Assembly (NCBI GenBank): GCA_023398335.1
Contig: JAEWSJ010000007.1
Coordinates: 1-53,174 of the forward strand
Reading direction: 5' to 3'
Source of the DNA: Bacillota bacterium
GTDB lineage: Bacteria; Bacillota_I; Bacilli_A; RFN20; CAG-288
DNA: 53,174 nt
Shown: positions 8,083-16,779 of the stretch, one piece after another
Numbering within the stretch: the first letter of the stretch is position 1
Layout: every line of letters begins with the position of its first letter
Made by a program: the position numbers and the translations under genes
The notes under the pieces: model-generated
The model's input: the letters and a program-made list of their open reading frames with translations, nothing else
Databases searched by the model: none
What the model was told of the DNA's origin: nothing

Positions 8083-8447
8083 ATAGTGCAATTTAGAGCT
8101 CTGAAATGAACTGTACCCCTAATCCTGAACAAGTTGATTGGACTATATCATAAACTCTACATGGATGCTTCCCTGAATTTACTTGGAGGCATCCATGTTA
8201 TCCTTGTTATATAATCCAATTAACAAACAATTAGTGTCTAGATAATTGGGTACCCATCACATAGGCGCTTTTTAATTGATAGATAAATTTACTATCATTA
8301 GTATAGATGTTTTTAGGTCTTTTTTAGAGAAAAGCAAGGCTTACTCGTTAAACGAATAAGTGGGTGAGGGTGCACTCGTTAAATGGATTAGGTAGTAGGG
8401 GTGCAAATTGTATCAAATTTGTAGTGCAGTTCCATTAAAAAAAATGC
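8083..8447. mobile_element. Non-coding stretch with insertion-sequence end remnants
   Basis: No gene is seen here. AATGAACTGTACCCC (8106-8120) and, inverted, TGTAGTGCAGTTCCATT (8421-8437) form imperfect terminal repeats that resemble IS3-family (IS150 group) ends; this is inference. Between them are a hairpin with perfect 10-bp arms (8159-8168 and 8189-8198, ACATGGATGC/GCATCCATGT) and two copies of the 31-bp CACTCGTTAAAYGR unit (8341-8403) shared with 4931-5010. The stretch marks the right border of the island. Confidence 0.4.
8341..8403 (+). repeat. Second cluster of the CACTCGTTAAA repeat
   Basis: Two units of 32 and 31 bases (TTACTCGTTAAACGAAT... and CACTCGTTAAATGGATTA...), each ending in AGGGTG or AGGGGTG. 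They match the units at 4931-5010 in the same orientation, and both clusters are preceded by a similar TTTTAGAGAAAA / TTAAAGAGAAAA stretch. The two clusters thus form direct repeats around the lipoprotein and peptidase genes. Confidence 0.65.
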
Positions 8448-8476
8448 AAAAAAGCCCGATATAAAGGGCTTTTTTT
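8448..8476. terminator. Bidirectional terminator
   Basis: AAAAAAGCCC and GGGCTTTTTTT around loop GATATAAA. T-runs on both strands let it serve the island genes from the left and the MATE gene from the right. Confidence 0.7.
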
Positions 8477-8586
8477 AGTGATGCAAAATTATGTATTTAA
8501 TCATAAATTTTAATGTTGTTGTAATGATTATTACGAGTATGTATTGTTAATTTTTATCATGTATTCGTGATATATATATTTGATAT

Positions 8587-9974
8587 TTACTTTACAGAAG
8601 AAATAGTCATTATTTTTGTTTTATAAACATTAATAATTAATATTAATGAAATTATTGCTGTAATTCCTTCGGATATAGGGAATGTCCACCATACTAATGT
8701 AATTGCATTTGGTGAAAGAGTAAATAAATACGCAACGGGAAAAACGAAAATAACTAATCGACATAAAGATATTAGCAATGGCTTGCATGTGTATCTTAAC
8801 GCTTGCATAACGCCTTGAATTGAAATACTTATTCCCATAAAAACATATCCAATTGCTGCAATTCTAATTGCAATTGTGCGAGAATTAATTATTTCTTCAC
8901 CAGAATCACTAGTCATTCCAAATAATTTTGAAAGAGGTCCAGCTAATGCTTCAAATAGAATAGTAATCGATAAAGAAATTATGATGGAATTAATTATTCC
9001 ATATTTCAATGTATCTGTTACTCTTTCTTTATTTTTCATTCCATAGTTAAAAGAAGTCAAAGTTATTAAGGTGTTTGATAATCCAAATGCTGCGAATAAT
9101 GCAAATTGTTGAATTTTGAAGTAGATTCCAAAGGTACCTTGAATCAATTCAGTATTAGTTGAACAAGTGCCTAAAATTAGATTCATTCCAAGCATCATTA
9201 CGGATAATAAAGCCTGCATAATTGCAGCTGGTAAACCAATCATATAGATTCCTTTAATGATTGATGAGCTTGGTTTTAAATAGACAAGACTTCCATTAAT
9301 TTCTTTATTGGTTAAATAATGTAATAACATTGCAACAATTAAAGAAGCAAATTGACCAATTACTGTCGCATATGCTGCTCCAGCAACACCCCAATTACAT
9401 ATATAAATGAAAACGTAATCTAACAAGATATTTATTAAAGCACCTATAACTTGAGATAAAGTTGAAAACATTGTTTTTCCTGTGGCTTGTAAAAACCTTT
9501 CGTAGACGGTGAAACCAATTGCACCTAATGATAAAGTGCATGTAATAAATAAATATGTCTGTCCCATTTCTATAATCTTTTCATTGCCGTTTGCTTGAAT
9601 AGAGATGAACCATTTAGATCCAAATAATCCAAATAAAAGGAAAACTAAATATATAACTAAACTAAGAAAAATACCATTTCCCGCTACTTTAGCAGCGCCG
9701 ACACTATTTCGTTCTCCAAGATATCTAGATAGTAATGCATTAATTCCTATTCCCGTTCCGACTCCGACAGAGATAAGTAATATTTGGATTAGAAAAGCGT
9801 ATGTAATGCTAAGTTTGCTAATTGACCATCGCTCCCCATGTTAATTACAAATGCAGTATCAATGATGTTATATAACGCTTGTAATATCATTGATAATATC
9901 ATTGGTAAACCCATTTGCCATATCAGTTTGTTCACTGATGTCTTTCCCATTTTGTTTTGTTCTGTTTTTCCCAT
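8587..9974 (-). pseudogene. MATE-family efflux transporter, frameshifted
   Basis: Multidrug and toxin extrusion transporter of the membrane. The first segment (from ATG at 9974, after GGAGGA) reads MGKTSVNKLIWQMGLPM and AFVINMGSDGQLAN, then stops at 9789-9791. The rest continues in another frame as LSITYAFLIQILLISVGVGT and runs to 8587 through the remaining membrane segments. The two frames overlap at about 9790-9825, and restoring one base there gives 462 aa, a normal MATE length. This looks like a one-base deletion near TTAGCAAACTTAG, unless it is a sequencing error. An upstream ATG at 10007 is in frame but lies inside the leader hairpin, and the 9974 start has the good ribosome binding site. 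Confidence 0.85.
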
Positions 9975-9980
9975 GTTAAT

Positions 9981-10059
9981 TCCTCCAAAAAAAATAACGT
10001 AAGCCATGAAAACTGGACTTACGTTATTAACTAACCACGCGTTTACTTGAAGGATTATA
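9981..10059 (-). promoter_or_regulatory. Leader hairpin (possible attenuator) of the MATE gene
   Basis: On the minus strand an extended -10 (TGATATAAT, TATAAT at 10054-10059) would start a leader of about 73 bases. It contains an 11-bp perfect stem (10018-10028 with 9993-10003, AATAACGTAAG/CTTACGTTATT, 14-base loop) followed at once by eight T, and then the GGAGGA ribosome binding site. This arrangement is that of an intrinsic terminator in front of the coding region, so expression may need antitermination. No known riboswitch class is recognised. An operator role for the inverted repeat is an alternative. Confidence 0.5.
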
Positions 10060-10183
10060 TCACAGTGATTATGTCTTATGTAAATGAAAATTGATAAAAA
10101 AAGAGAAAAAAATTTTTCTAATAATAATCACGTGTTGTTTCATATGTTTAAAGGTGTATCATTATTTATGGAGGAAGGATATT

Positions 10184-10843
10184 ATGAAAAAAATTTATAA
10201 ATTAATTATGTTGGTTCCAATGTGCTTATTAATTACTTCTTGCGCTAAAGAATGTACATATGATGAGTTTGTTGCTCATGAGAATGCGACAAAAGCTGCT
10301 AGAGATCAATTAGTTGTTACTTCTTTATCATTTTTAACTACATCCGTTGCTACTTCAGAAGGAACAGATTCTTCTAGTATTACAATGGGATCGGTTATTA
10401 ATAATGTTGAAGGTGATTATTATCTATATACATATACAAGTATAAATACAGTGTCATCTGGAGCAATAATGTATAAAGATGCTAATTCTTATAAGATGAC
10501 AACAACAAACGATTCAAGTCTTACTATCGATGTGGCTGAAAGTTTAGTTAAAGAATCTATAACAGTGACGCTTAATAACTGTTTAACTTTTAACGTATGG
10601 GATAAGATTATTTCTTCGGAAGATAACAAGGAGACAACTAAGTTTTACACTGATGGTGAAGGTGCTATCGTAAAATTTAATGAAGATAATGTAAATGGGG
10701 AAATTAAGATTGATAGATATGGGTATGTTTCTAGCTTTTATAGCACTGCTACAGAAACTAAAAATGATGGAACAAAACAAAAAACTAAAACAACTATAAG
10801 TTTATCCATTAATAAAGAAATAAAACGTAAGACTTCTTTCTAA
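10184..10843 (+). CDS. Lipoprotein of unknown function
   Basis: A 219-aa protein with a clear lipoprotein signal (MKKIYKLIMLVPMCLLITSC; lipobox ITSC, Cys20). The mature part is rich in Ser and Thr with alternating polar stretches (GSVINNVEGDYYLYTYT) and looks like a beta-rich extracellular fold; no domain is recognised. The start at 10184 follows GGAGG at 8 bases; earlier in-frame starts would bury the signal. Single gene between the divergent MATE leader and a bidirectional terminator. A substrate-binding role is unlikely, because no transporter genes are nearby. Confidence 0.8.
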   Translation: MKKIYKLIMLVPMCLLITSCAKECTYDEFVAHENATKAARDQLVVTSLSFLTTSVATSEGTDSSSITMGSVINNVEGDYYLYTYTSINTVSSGAIMYKDANSYKMTTTNDSSLTIDVAESLVKESITVTLNNCLTFNVWDKIISSEDNKETTKFYTDGEGAIVKFNEDNVNGEIKIDRYGYVSSFYSTATETKNDGTKQKTKTTISLSINKEIKRKTSF

Positions 10844-10859
10844 TTATTATTAGCTTATT

Positions 10860-10894
10860 AAAAGCCTCGCTGCTAATTGGCAACGAGGCTTTTT
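10860..10894. terminator. Bidirectional terminator
   Basis: AAAAGCCTCG with CGAGGCTTTTT around a 14-base loop. It separates the lipoprotein gene from the convergent antiporter gene. Confidence 0.85.
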
Positions 10895-10917
10895 GAATGA
10901 AAATTGATTATATGAGT

Positions 10918-12243
10918 TTACTTTGATGTTGTATTGTTTGAAGGAGGAATTGTATTAGGAGTTGGTATAACAATAGGTTCGATTTGTTTCGAATCTTCTT
11001 TTTTGTATGAAATTTTGAGAAGAAGAGGAGTAACAAATGATGAAATAATTATTAGAATAAGAATAAAAGGAAGAATACCGGAATCTACTAAGCCAGAATC
11101 CACACCTTTTTGTGCACAAATTAAACACACTTCAGCACGTGCCATCATTCCTAGACCTACTCTAGTTGAATCACGAAGATTGTATTTGCACATTAATGCA
11201 CCAGTTCCACAGCCAACGATTTTACCAATTAATCCTACCAAAATAAAGCAAACGCCAAACCACACCATATTGGCACTTATTGATGAAAAGTCAACATTTA
11301 AACCTATATTAGCGAAGAAAACAGGGGTAAATATCATATAACTTAATATTTCACTTCTATGATCAATGTATCCAGTATCCTTGCTCCCTGATAATAGCAA
11401 ACCTGCAAAATACGCACCTGTAATATCAGCGACACCAAATACTGACTCTGAGCAAAATGCAAATAAGAAACAAATTGCAATTCCAAATATTGGTATTCTT
11501 CTTGTATGATCATATTTATTATTTAACCAAACAAATAATTTTCTTATTAATAATCCAATGACAATAATAGCAATAAAATATACTAAAACACTGATGATTA
11601 CTGCAACAGAAGCAAGATTTTGTCCCATAGCAGAAGTTAACGCATCTGCCAATAATCCACTGCCATTTGAGGATGATCCACTCATAGATGAAACAAAAGA
11701 AAGAACGACAATTCCTAAAATATCATCTAATATTGCAGCAGAAACAATACTTGTACCTACTCTGGTATTTAGTTTTCCAGTTTCTTTTAGTGTTGCGACA
11801 GAAACGCTAACAGAAGTAGCAGTTAAGATTGTTCCATAAAATAGATTACTCATCAATGTTTGATGATTTGATAATGCTCCAAACCCACCATTAAAAAGAG
11901 TCGCAACAAGGAAGCCTAAAAACATCGGAACAACAACTCCCATTATTGTAATAACGATAGAAGCAACACCACATGCTTTAATCTGTTTAACATCAGTTTC
12001 TAATCCGGCAGAATACATGATTAATATTACACCAATTTTAGAAAGGAAACCGAGACCTTCTTTGCCAGAAGCTGAAACTAGATTTAATCCTGGAATAAGA
12101 TTAAATAATCCGATTATTACACCAGCAAGAAGCATAGATACAACTTGTGGAATGTTTATTTTTCGACAAAAAATATCTAAGACTTTAGCCAAAGCTAAAA
12201 TCATGGCTAAAGGTAATAAGATTTCGTAAAAATTAATTGACAT
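10918..12243 (-). CDS. Cation:proton antiporter (CPA2 family)
   Basis: Integral membrane protein of 441 aa from the monovalent cation:proton antiporter-2 family (Na+/H+ or K+/H+ exchange, NapA/KefB-like core). About 12-13 hydrophobic segments include the family patterns LLAGVIIGLFNLIPGL, SAGLETDVKQIK and AAILDDILGIVVLSF. The ILDD pair in the last of these corresponds to the transporting aspartates of electrogenic CPA2 members. There is no C-terminal TrkA-N domain, only a short polar tail ending NNTTSK. The start at 12243 follows GGAGG; an upstream in-frame ATG at 12270 lies before that site. It is divergent from hppA across 274 bases that contain promoters for both genes and no other feature seen. 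The transported ion cannot be decided. Confidence 0.88.
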   Translation of the reverse strand: MSINFYEILLPLAMILALAKVLDIFCRKINIPQVVSMLLAGVIIGLFNLIPGLNLVSASGKEGLGFLSKIGVILIMYSAGLETDVKQIKACGVASIVITIMGVVVPMFLGFLVATLFNGGFGALSNHQTLMSNLFYGTILTATSVSVSVATLKETGKLNTRVGTSIVSAAILDDILGIVVLSFVSSMSGSSSNGSGLLADALTSAMGQNLASVAVIISVLVYFIAIIVIGLLIRKLFVWLNNKYDHTRRIPIFGIAICFLFAFCSESVFGVADITGAYFAGLLLSGSKDTGYIDHRSEILSYMIFTPVFFANIGLNVDFSSISANMVWFGVCFILVGLIGKIVGCGTGALMCKYNLRDSTRVGLGMMARAEVCLICAQKGVDSGLVDSGILPFILILIIISSFVTPLLLKISYKKEDSKQIEPIVIPTPNTIPPSNNTTSK

Positions 12244-12517
12244 AAAAAAAGGCCTCCAAAAAATATCCATATTACTAGCATATATCTTAAGTATTATGTC
12301 TAGTCGATGGAATACATATTATATTAAGTCTTTTTGAACACAAATTCAAACGAAAAATGATGTTTTACTAATTAATAGAGATAGAATATTTTGTTCAAAG
12401 CACAAAAAATTAGCATTGTTTAATTGTAACGGCTTACATTTTCATTTGATTATTGTTTCTTTAATGTTAAAATAAAAATAATAAGGACGATTGTCCAAAA
12501 ATAGAAAGAGGAGATAT

Positions 12518-14614
12518 ATGGGTATACAAGCTCTATACGCGATTATCGTCTTAACCTTAGTAACTTTATGTTACATTTTTCTCATTTTTTATCAAATTAG
12601 AAAAATAAAGGTTCACAATCCAAAAGTTGATGAAATATCAACTTATATTCACGAAGGAGCTATGGCTTTCTTAAAAAGAGAATATAAAGTCATGGCACCA
12701 TTTATTCTTTTTATTGCATTGTTTTTAGGTTTAATTGGTTTAGTTCCAGGATTGCAAAATGCCGAAGGTGTTGGTTGGCAATCTTCAATCTGCTTTGTTA
12801 TTGGTTCTTTCTTTTCTGGGTTAGCTGGTTTCATTGGTATGGAAGCTGCAACTAGATCAAATGCAAGAACTACTCAGAAGGCACAAGAAGAAGGTATGTC
12901 TGGAGCCTTTAGAGTTGCATTTTCAGGAGGCTCAGTTCTTGGCTTATGTGTTTCTGCTTTAGGTTTGTTCGGTATTTGTACTTTATTCATTATTTTCTAT
13001 TATGCATTTGATATTAAGACTGCTGTCCATGTTATAAATGGATATGCACTTGGATGTTCAATGATTGCATTGTTTGGAAGAGTTGGAGGTGGAATTTACA
13101 CCAAAGCCGCCGATGTTGGTGCTGACTTAGTTGGTAAAGTTGAAGCTGGAATTCCAGAAGATGATCCAAGAAACCCTGCGGTTATTGCCGATAATGTTGG
13201 TGATAACGTTGGAGATATTGCTGGTATGGGTTCGGATTTATGTGAATCTTATGTCGGCTCAATAATTTCCGCTTTATCTTTAGCATTAGTTACAGCCACT
13301 ACTAATGGAGTATTTAATACTGAAGTTGGTATAAAATACATAATTTTCACACTTATTATTGCCGCTATCGGTTTGGCTTCATCTGTGGCATCGGTTATAT
13401 TAATCCGTGCAAGAAAATGGAAAAATCCACAACACACATTGACTTTAGCAACATATATTGCTACTGGTTTAGTAATAATTAGTTCGTTGTTCTTAGCTGT
13501 TTTTTATCTAGATAAAATTGGCTCGTTTGTCGCTGTTCTTTCTGGTCTAGTAACTGGAATTGCCGTAGGTATTATTGCTGAAGTATATACTTCTTCAGAT
13601 TATAAAACAGTTAAGGAGATTGCATCTGAATCTCAAACAGGTCACGCAACTAATATCATCGCTGGATTCGGTGCTGGAATGCAATCAACGGCTTTAACAA
13701 TTGTTATTTTAGCTGTTGGTATTGTTGTAGCATATTTTGCTTTTGGAGAATTTGGTATTGCTCTTGCTGCAGTAGGTATGTTGTCAACTGTAGGTATTAC
13801 TGTTTCGGTTGATGCTTATGGACCGATTTCTGACAATGCTGGTGGTATTGCTGAAATGAGCAAATTAGATGAAGGCGTAAGAAAAATTACTGATAAATTA
13901 GATTCAGTTGGTAATACAACTGCTGCAATCGGTAAGGGATTTTGTATTGGATCTGCCACACTTACATCTTTAGCTTTATTTGTTGCTTATGCATCAGCTT
14001 CAAATTTACAATTTATTAATATTCTTGATCCGGCTGTTATTGTATGTTTATTGATTGGTGCAATGTTACCATATTTATTCTCGTCATTAACAATTAAATC
14101 AGTTGGAAAAGCAGCCAATAAAATGATTGATGAAGTTCGTACTCAGTTTAAAAACAATCCAGGAATAATGGCTGGAACTAGCAAACCGAATTACGCTAGT
14201 TGTGTTGATATTTCTACTCAAGCTGCTTTAAGAGAAATGATTATTCCAGGGTGTATAGCTTTATTTTCACCTATAATTATAGGATTAATCTTTGGAACTA
14301 ATGGCTTAGGTGGCTTACTTGTTGGTGGCCTTGCCTCAGCTATCATGCTAGCCGTATTTATGGCCAACTCTGGTGGTGCTTGGGATAATGCTAAGAAATA
14401 TATTGAAGAGGGACATTTTGGTGGAAAGGGTAGTGAGACTCATAAGGCAGCAGTTACTGGCGATACTGTCGGTGATCCTTTCAAAGATACCGCTGGTCCA
14501 GCAATGGATATATTAATTAAATTAATGTCAATTATTTCTTTGATATTAGCTCCAGTCTTATCATCTTCATCATTTACTTGCTTATGGGATTTAATTCTTA
14601 AAGCTTTAGCTTAA
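12518..14614 (+). CDS. hppA: Membrane-bound ion-pumping pyrophosphatase
   Basis: A 698-aa integral membrane enzyme that couples pyrophosphate hydrolysis to H+ or Na+ export. The pyrophosphate-binding motifs are intact: DVGADLVGKVEAGIPEDDPR with NPAVIADNVGDNVGD, then GPISDNAGGIAEM and GDTVGDPFKDTAGP. The segment GNTTAAIGKG has alanine after NTT, where potassium-independent pumps have lysine, so the enzyme should be K+-dependent; such enzymes in anaerobic Bacillota are often Na+ pumps (inference). The start at 12518 follows AGAGGAG. In-frame TTG at 12491 is less likely. Single-gene unit. Confidence 0.95.
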   Translation: MGIQALYAIIVLTLVTLCYIFLIFYQIRKIKVHNPKVDEISTYIHEGAMAFLKREYKVMAPFILFIALFLGLIGLVPGLQNAEGVGWQSSICFVIGSFFSGLAGFIGMEAATRSNARTTQKAQEEGMSGAFRVAFSGGSVLGLCVSALGLFGICTLFIIFYYAFDIKTAVHVINGYALGCSMIALFGRVGGGIYTKAADVGADLVGKVEAGIPEDDPRNPAVIADNVGDNVGDIAGMGSDLCESYVGSIISALSLALVTATTNGVFNTEVGIKYIIFTLIIAAIGLASSVASVILIRARKWKNPQHTLTLATYIATGLVIISSLFLAVFYLDKIGSFVAVLSGLVTGIAVGIIAEVYTSSDYKTVKEIASESQTGHATNIIAGFGAGMQSTALTIVILAVGIVVAYFAFGEFGIALAAVGMLSTVGITVSVDAYGPISDNAGGIAEMSKLDEGVRKITDKLDSVGNTTAAIGKGFCIGSATLTSLALFVAYASASNLQFINILDPAVIVCLLIGAMLPYLFSSLTIKSVGKAANKMIDEVRTQFKNNPGIMAGTSKPNYASCVDISTQAALREMIIPGCIALFSPIIIGLIFGTNGLGGLLVGGLASAIMLAVFMANSGGAWDNAKKYIEEGHFGGKGSETHKAAVTGDTVGDPFKDTAGPAMDILIKLMSIISLILAPVLSSSSFTCLWDLILKALA

Positions 14615-14632
14615 TAATTTCTAACTCAATAT

Positions 14633-14667
14633 AGAGTTCTACTTCGATCAGTTGTAGGACTCTTTTA
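14633..14667 (+). terminator. Terminator of hppA
   Basis: 10-bp stem AGAGTTCTAC with GTAGGACTCT (one G-T pair), followed by TTTTATTTT. Confidence 0.75.
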
Positions 14668-14700
14668 TTTTCAATTAATACGCGAATTTTTAAAATTATA

Positions 14701-14729
14701 TTGAAAAAGTTACTTCTCATTGATAGACT
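14701..14729 (+). promoter_or_regulatory. Promoter of tRNA-Leu(TAG)
   Basis: TTGAAA (14701-14706), 17-base spacer, TAGACT (14724-14729), 20 bases before the tRNA. Confidence 0.5.
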
Positions 14730-14748
14730 AAAGAAGCATGAATTTGCT

Positions 14749-14833
14749 GCACCCGTGGTGAAACTGGTAGACACGTTGGACTTAGAATCCAATGGTTAAC
14801 CCCATGCAAGTTCAAGTCTTGTCGGGTGCACCA
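14749..14833 (+). tRNA. tRNA-Leu (anticodon TAG)
   Basis: Class II tRNA with a long variable arm. Acceptor GCACCCG with CGGGTGC, anticodon stem TTGGA/TCCAA, loop CTTAGAA with anticodon TAG, T-arm with GTTCAAGTC, A73 and an encoded CCA. Single-gene unit with its own promoter and terminator. Confidence 0.96.
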
Positions 14834-14848
14834 CATCTTTCATATAAA

Positions 14849-14876
14849 AAGCCATCTTCAGCAGATGGTTTTTTTA
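14849..14876. terminator. Terminator between tRNA-Leu and the Na/Pi gene
   Basis: AAGCCATCT with AGATGGTTT (one G-T pair), loop TCAGC, then T-run. Also placed to end the convergent minus-strand gene. Confidence 0.75.
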
Positions 14877-14883
14877 TTAATAA

Positions 14884-16560
14884 TTACGGCCTTTTTTGAG
14901 AGATTTGTTTGTTAATTTCTTCACATGCACGTTCTGATATAAATGTTAAGTGATCACCGACACGTTCTAGATTTCCAACTAAATTAATAAACACTCCGGA
15001 GGATGCTGGTTGGCATTTTCCTTCGTTTAATCTTAATATATGACCATCGACAAGAGAAGTTCTTAAATCATCAATTTCTTGTTCTAATTTTTCTATGCTA
15101 TTTAATTTAGAAATTGACGGCTTTTCAGTAATTGTATCTGTAATTGAAAATAATTCATTTATCTTTTTGGCCATGTCGTTAATTTCAACTAAAACAATAT
15201 CTGAGAAAATTAAGCTGTTATCAACTACATCTTTGGTGTAAAGGGTAATGTTATCAGCAATTTCGGATAGACGAACTATATCTGCAATGTCATGATGCAT
15301 TTTTGATATTCTCTTTCCTCCATCTTCATTGATTCCAGCTGAAGTAACATTGATAATATACAAAACTAATTTTTTTGACATATCCTGGACCTTTTTTTCA
15401 AGGTTATGGATTTCATCAGTTTTCGAGCAATCTTTTGTATTAAATCCTTCTAAAGCCATATTTAATGCTTTTAAAGATATTTCAGCAATTTTGTGGTAGT
15501 AGATTATTGCTTGGTTTAAAGCAATAGTAGGATTATTAAGAAATCTTTCATCAATAATAGTATTGAAATCTTCTTCTTGATTATTCTTCTTATCACGAAT
15601 AATAATAGTTGATAATTTAACTAAGAGGCCAGATAATGGTAAAAATATCAAAGTGGATACTATGTTAAAGAAAGTGTGGAACATAGCAATTTGCGTAGCT
15701 GGTTTTTTAAACCATCTTCCAAAAGTAAGGGTGTTAAAATCCGGCCAACATATTAAAACAATAAAGAATAACACCGAACCAAATACGTTAAATAATAAGT
15801 GAATTATTGATGCTCTTTTACCATTGGCAGTAGAACCAATAGAAGAAAGAAGTGCTGTAGAACATGAACCGATGTTCGTACCTAAGATGACATATAATAC
15901 TCCATTACCAGCACCACCAACCGTAACACCAGCCATAGCTAAGGCTAGAATGACTGAAGTAACAGCGGAAGAAGATTGAATTAAAGCTGTAAATACTATT
16001 CCAATTAATAAAAGAATAAACGGATTGCTCATATTAGTTAACATATCTTTAACTATGCTATTTTGATTAATGATGCTTTCCATATTGGTTTTCATTACGA
16101 ACAAGCCTAAAAATAAAAGACCTAAACCACAAATCAACATTCCAGCAGTTGCAATCTTGCTGTGTTTTTTATGCAAGAACATTTCCAAGAATATTCCAAT
16201 TAAAGTAAAAGCAATAAAAATTTCTGATATTGGAAGAGAAGAAAGAGCAACTATTTGCGCAGTGATTGTAGTACCAATGTTAGCACCCATAATATATGAT
16301 GCGGCTTGAACTAAAGACATTGCCCCAGCATTTACGAAACCAACGACCATAACCGTAGTAGCACCAGAAGACTGCATAATCATGGTTGACAACATACCAA
16401 TCCCAACGCCAACAAATTTGTTATTGGCGGTTTTTGCAAACAATTTTTTTAATGATCCAGTTGCTAGTTTTTCAGTTGAATCTTGAAGTAATTTCATTCC
16501 AACTAAAAAAGTACCAAGTCCACCGATAACTAATAAAATGTATATAGCAATAATAGGCAT
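14884..16560 (-). CDS. Na/phosphate cotransporter family protein with PhoU-like tail
   Basis: A 558-aa membrane protein of the NptA/YjbB family, which moves phosphate across the membrane with Na+ (bacterial members may act in export). Two inverted Na_Pi_cotrans repeats each carry the family signature: QSSGATTVMVVGFVNAG near residue 63 and QSSSAVTSVILALAMAG near 195. The C-terminal 210 residues are helical and PhoU-like (EKKVQDMSKK, NLERVGDHL), which suggests regulation by phosphate status. The start follows GGGAGAA. It lies alone, convergent with tRNA-Leu. Transport direction is not decided by sequence. Confidence 0.92.
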   Translation of the reverse strand: MPIIAIYILLVIGGLGTFLVGMKLLQDSTEKLATGSLKKLFAKTANNKFVGVGIGMLSTMIMQSSGATTVMVVGFVNAGAMSLVQAASYIMGANIGTTITAQIVALSSLPISEIFIAFTLIGIFLEMFLHKKHSKIATAGMLICGLGLLFLGLFVMKTNMESIINQNSIVKDMLTNMSNPFILLLIGIVFTALIQSSSAVTSVILALAMAGVTVGGAGNGVLYVILGTNIGSCSTALLSSIGSTANGKRASIIHLLFNVFGSVLFFIVLICWPDFNTLTFGRWFKKPATQIAMFHTFFNIVSTLIFLPLSGLLVKLSTIIIRDKKNNQEEDFNTIIDERFLNNPTIALNQAIIYYHKIAEISLKALNMALEGFNTKDCSKTDEIHNLEKKVQDMSKKLVLYIINVTSAGINEDGGKRISKMHHDIADIVRLSEIADNITLYTKDVVDNSLIFSDIVLVEINDMAKKINELFSITDTITEKPSISKLNSIEKLEQEIDDLRTSLVDGHILRLNEGKCQPASSGVFINLVGNLERVGDHLTFISERACEEINKQISQKRP

Positions 16561-16779
16561 GATAATTCTCCCTTTATTTTTTCAACTGTTTAAATTATAA
16601 AATAAAAAATGATAAAAATTAACATTTTTCGTTAATTTATTAAAAAAACAATTTATTTATATGAAAGACAAAATTTTTAACTGGCGATCTAGTTAACAAA
16701 TTTACCTTGTTTCTTTACATAACAATTTAATTATATTAAAATATATAGAGTTGAAATATTTTATCGTGGAGGAAGAAAG

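Noticed and set aside
4709..8440. Integrative element using tRNA-His as attachment site
   Set aside because: No integrase and no repeated tRNA 3' end is seen downstream; the IS repeats explain the borders better.
10934..11341. 135-aa frame opposite the antiporter gene
   Set aside because: Antisense shadow of a long hydrophobic gene. No ribosome binding site, and the composition mirrors the coding strand.
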